Shown here in pieces: positions 62,424-64,000 of a stretch of 64,000 bases of DNA. Location: contig NZ_GL890993.1 of NCBI RefSeq assembly GCF_000212855.1, forward strand, positions 2,000,365 through 2,064,364. The letters run 5' to 3'. Made by a program: the position numbers and the translations under genes. Under the pieces are notes generated by a model that worked only from the letters and a program-made list of their open reading frames with translations, did no database searches and was not told the DNA's origin. The first letter of the stretch is position 1, and the number at the start of each line of letters is the position of its first letter. This stretch comes from Streptococcus sanguinis SK355 (GTDB taxonomy: Bacteria; Bacillota; Bacilli; Lactobacillales; Streptococcaceae).

Positions 62424-63313
62424 ACTTCAACCCCCGATTCTATTCTAAAGATCTCATCAATCGTCGGTGCCTGCTGGTCAAAAGTAGTAATATACTTTCC
62501 TTTGGTTAATAAAGTAAATAATTCAGTACCAGCCGATTCATCATCCAATACTAAACGCCAAATTCCCCTCTTAGTGAGACTAACCTTGATTACATGTGGT
62601 AAACCTTCTAGCTCAGCTTGGGAATGTTCACTGGAAACAAATAAACGTGTCTTTCCATATTGGTTACGAACTTCTTGGACAGGTCCATTGACAACAACTT
62701 CACCATCCCGAATCATCACCACAGTATCACATAACTCCTCTACATTGGTCATAACATGGTCAGAAAAAATAATAGTCGCTCCGCGTTCCTTTTCTTCAAA
62801 AATAACCTGTTTTAAAAGCTCAGTGTTGACAGGATCTAAGCCGCTGAAAGGCTCATCAAGGATAATCAAATCAGGTTCATGCAAGAGGGTAATAATCAAC
62901 TGAACTTTCTGCTGATTTCCCTTGGACAAGCTTTTAATCTTATCTGTCAGTTTTCCTTTAACCTGAAGCCGCTCCATCCAGACTGGAAGTTTTTCCTTTA
63001 CTGCCGCACTGGAAACACCTTTCAAGTTTGCTAAATAGCGTACCTGCTCATAAACCGTTAGCTTAGGCATGAGACTTCGTTCTTCAGGCAAATAGCCTAT
63101 TTTACGATAGGTCTCTTGGGCAATATCTTGACCATCAAAGGTAATAGTTCCACTATAGTCAAGGAAACGCAAGATACTATGAAATATCGTCGTTTTCCCA
63201 GCTCCGTTTTTTCCGATTAGTCCTAAAATTTGTCCTGACTTTGCTTCAAAATTGATTCCAAACAAGACCTGTTTGGAGCCAAAACTTTTTTGCAAATTTT
63301 GAATTTGTAACAT
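62420..63313 (-). CDS. ABC transporter ATP-binding protein (YhaQ/NatA-like)
   Basis: 297 aa. Walker A GKNGAGKTTIF near residue 36, Q-loop GYLPEERSLM, signature LSKGNQQKVQLI, Walker B LIILDEPFSGLD, and D-loop/H-loop FSDHVMTNVEEL. A C-terminal domain of ~80 residues (RLFVSSEHSQAELEGLPHVI) is typical of NatA/YhaQ. It energises the coupled ABC-2 permease. AGGAGG lies 6 nt before the ATG. Confidence 0.9.
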   Translation of the reverse strand: MLQIQNLQKSFGSKQVLFGINFEAKSGQILGLIGKNGAGKTTIFHSILRFLDYSGTITFDGQDIAQETYRKIGYLPEERSLMPKLTVYEQVRYLANLKGVSSAAVKEKLPVWMERLQVKGKLTDKIKSLSKGNQQKVQLIITLLHEPDLIILDEPFSGLDPVNTELLKQVIFEEKERGATIIFSDHVMTNVEELCDTVVMIRDGEVVVNGPVQEVRNQYGKTRLFVSSEHSQAELEGLPHVIKVSLTKRGIWRLVLDDESAGTELFTLLTKGKYITTFDQQAPTIDEIFRIESGVEV

Positions 63314-63366
63314 TGCTCTCCTCCTAGTTTTTTAGAAATATATGCCCTTTGTATAAACTCCTCGGC

Positions 63367-63834
63367 CTAAACCAAATCCGTCTGAGCGATAGCCTTCTTG
63401 ACATCATCGAGCGGCAGATGAACTAATTCCACCTCTTTTTCCTTGTAGAGATATTGAGCATAGTCATCTATGCGATATTGGTTGATATAGACCACCCGTT
63501 TGCAGCCGACCTGAAGCAATTGCTTGGTACAGTTGAGACAGGGAAAATGGGTCACATAAGCCGTAAAGCCCTTGGGAACCCCCCGCTCGGCTCCTTGCAA
63601 GATGGCATTGACCTCAGCATGCAAGGTTCGCACGCAGTGACCGTCAATAACCAGACACTCGTGGTCAATACAGTGCTCAGTCCCTGAAACCGAGCCATTG
63701 TAACCAGTTGAAATAACCTTATTGTCCTTGACCAAGACAGCGCCGACTTTGGCTCGTTTGCAGGTTGAGCGATTAGCGATTAAGAGAGCCTGAGCCGCAA
63801 AATACTGATCCCAAGCTAAACGATTCTCTGACAT
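63367..63834 (-). CDS. comEB: dCMP deaminase / ComE operon protein 2
   Basis: 155 aa zinc deaminase. Zinc ligands and catalytic Glu: HAEVNAILQG and PCLNCTKQL, and the N-terminal SKRAKVGAVLV-like loop (STCKRAKVGAVLV). It should deaminate dCMP to dUMP for thymidylate synthesis. In Bacillus the homologue is comEB of the competence operon; here no comEA or comEC lies alongside, so a competence role is not implied. GGAG precedes the ATG by 8 nt. Confidence 0.88.
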   Translation of the reverse strand: MSENRLAWDQYFAAQALLIANRSTCKRAKVGAVLVKDNKVISTGYNGSVSGTEHCIDHECLVIDGHCVRTLHAEVNAILQGAERGVPKGFTAYVTHFPCLNCTKQLLQVGCKRVVYINQYRIDDYAQYLYKEKEVELVHLPLDDVKKAIAQTDLV

Positions 63835-63884
63835 AATTTCTCCATTCTACTGATTTTTTATTTACATAAATGTCTGTTTTTTCT

Positions 63885-63890
63885 ATTATA
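63885..63890 (-). promoter_or_regulatory. Candidate -10 of the comEB promoter
   Basis: TATAAT on the minus strand about 50 nt before the ATG, with no clear -35. The remaining 63891-64000 shows no gene. Confidence 0.4.
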
Positions 63891-64000
63891 TCGCAAATCC
63901 CTATTTTTAACTAGCTTTATCATGAAAGCTATCTTATCAGCAACATGCCTTTATCTATACTATAAGTGGCATGGCAGGCTGTTTCTCTCTTCATACTTTT

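Noticed and set aside
63367..63834. Competence operon based on comEB
   Set aside because: Neither comEA nor comEC is adjacent and no competence box was seen; the enzyme is a housekeeping dCMP deaminase.

Overview
This window is a piece of a chromosome from a streptococcus, most likely of the sanguinis/gordonii/cristatus group. The evidence is gene content and order: psr-pheA-aroK-aroA, tyrA-aroC-aroB-aroE-aroD, rexB-rexA, miaA-hflX-rnz, spxR and a murA paralogue are all streptococcal neighbourhoods. Base composition is moderate, RBSs are Gram-positive (AAGGAG), and the leaders are of Lactobacillales type (SAM-III, preQ1-II, T-box). The species call is inference. Nearly all genes lie on the minus strand; only a DUF3042 gene, an LTA-synthase-like gene and a GtrA gene are on the plus strand. 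I see no rRNA, tRNA, IS element, prophage or CRISPR array.

Layout in window coordinates. 0-7.0 kb: a minus-strand run of miaA, hflX, a conserved unknown, rnz, an SDR enzyme, a methyltransferase, an acyltransferase and an HD hydrolase. 7.1-7.3 kb: a small DUF3042 gene diverging from miaA. 7.4-16.6 kb: a complete histidine pathway (hisC-Z-G-D-B-H-A-F-I, then hisE, a PHP-type histidinol phosphatase and a GNAT gene), preceded by a T-box leader. 16.7-24.0 kb: rexB-rexA and a DUF4298 gene. 24.1-31.5 kb: the only clearly accessory region, with an AbrB-Doc toxin-antitoxin pair, a ClbS/DfsB protein, a DUF4300 lipoprotein, an unknown small protein, a GH13 glucosidase with a LacI-family-like operator, an unknown AT-rich gene, an ABC exporter and a structured GC-rich intergenic element.

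31.5-43.6 kb: rlmD, then two transcription units that together hold nearly the whole common aromatic pathway plus the Phe and Tyr branches: aroA-aroK-pheA-psr, and rlmI-like-aroD-aroE-aroB-aroC-tyrA-ylbF. Tandem terminators separate them. 43.8-46.0 kb: an LTA-synthase-like gene that converges on pulA at a perfect 15-bp hairpin. 46.0-51.3 kb: ligA, a lipid kinase gene and pulA. 51.4-52.6 kb: queT under a preQ1-II riboswitch, divergent from gtrA. 52.6-53.8 kb: a MarR regulator with a 24-bp perfect palindrome in its promoter, followed by a B3/B4-domain gene. 54.0-59.6 kb: an unknown helical protein, then murA-GNAT-spxR-map-yihY. 59.8-61.1 kb: metK under a SAM-III (SMK) riboswitch. 61.2-63.8 kb: an ABC-2 exporter and a dCMP deaminase.

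The theme is biosynthesis tied to nutrient sensing. Three RNA sensors (tRNA, preQ1 and SAM) and at least three DNA operators control dedicated units. The most interesting unexplained items are the TA-led five-gene cassette at 24.1-26.7 kb, the unknown protein at 28.8-29.5 kb with the exporter beside it, the structured intergenic element near 31.4-31.5 kb, the possible uORF inside the queT leader, and apparently leaderless starts at the aromatic operon, ligA and gtrA.
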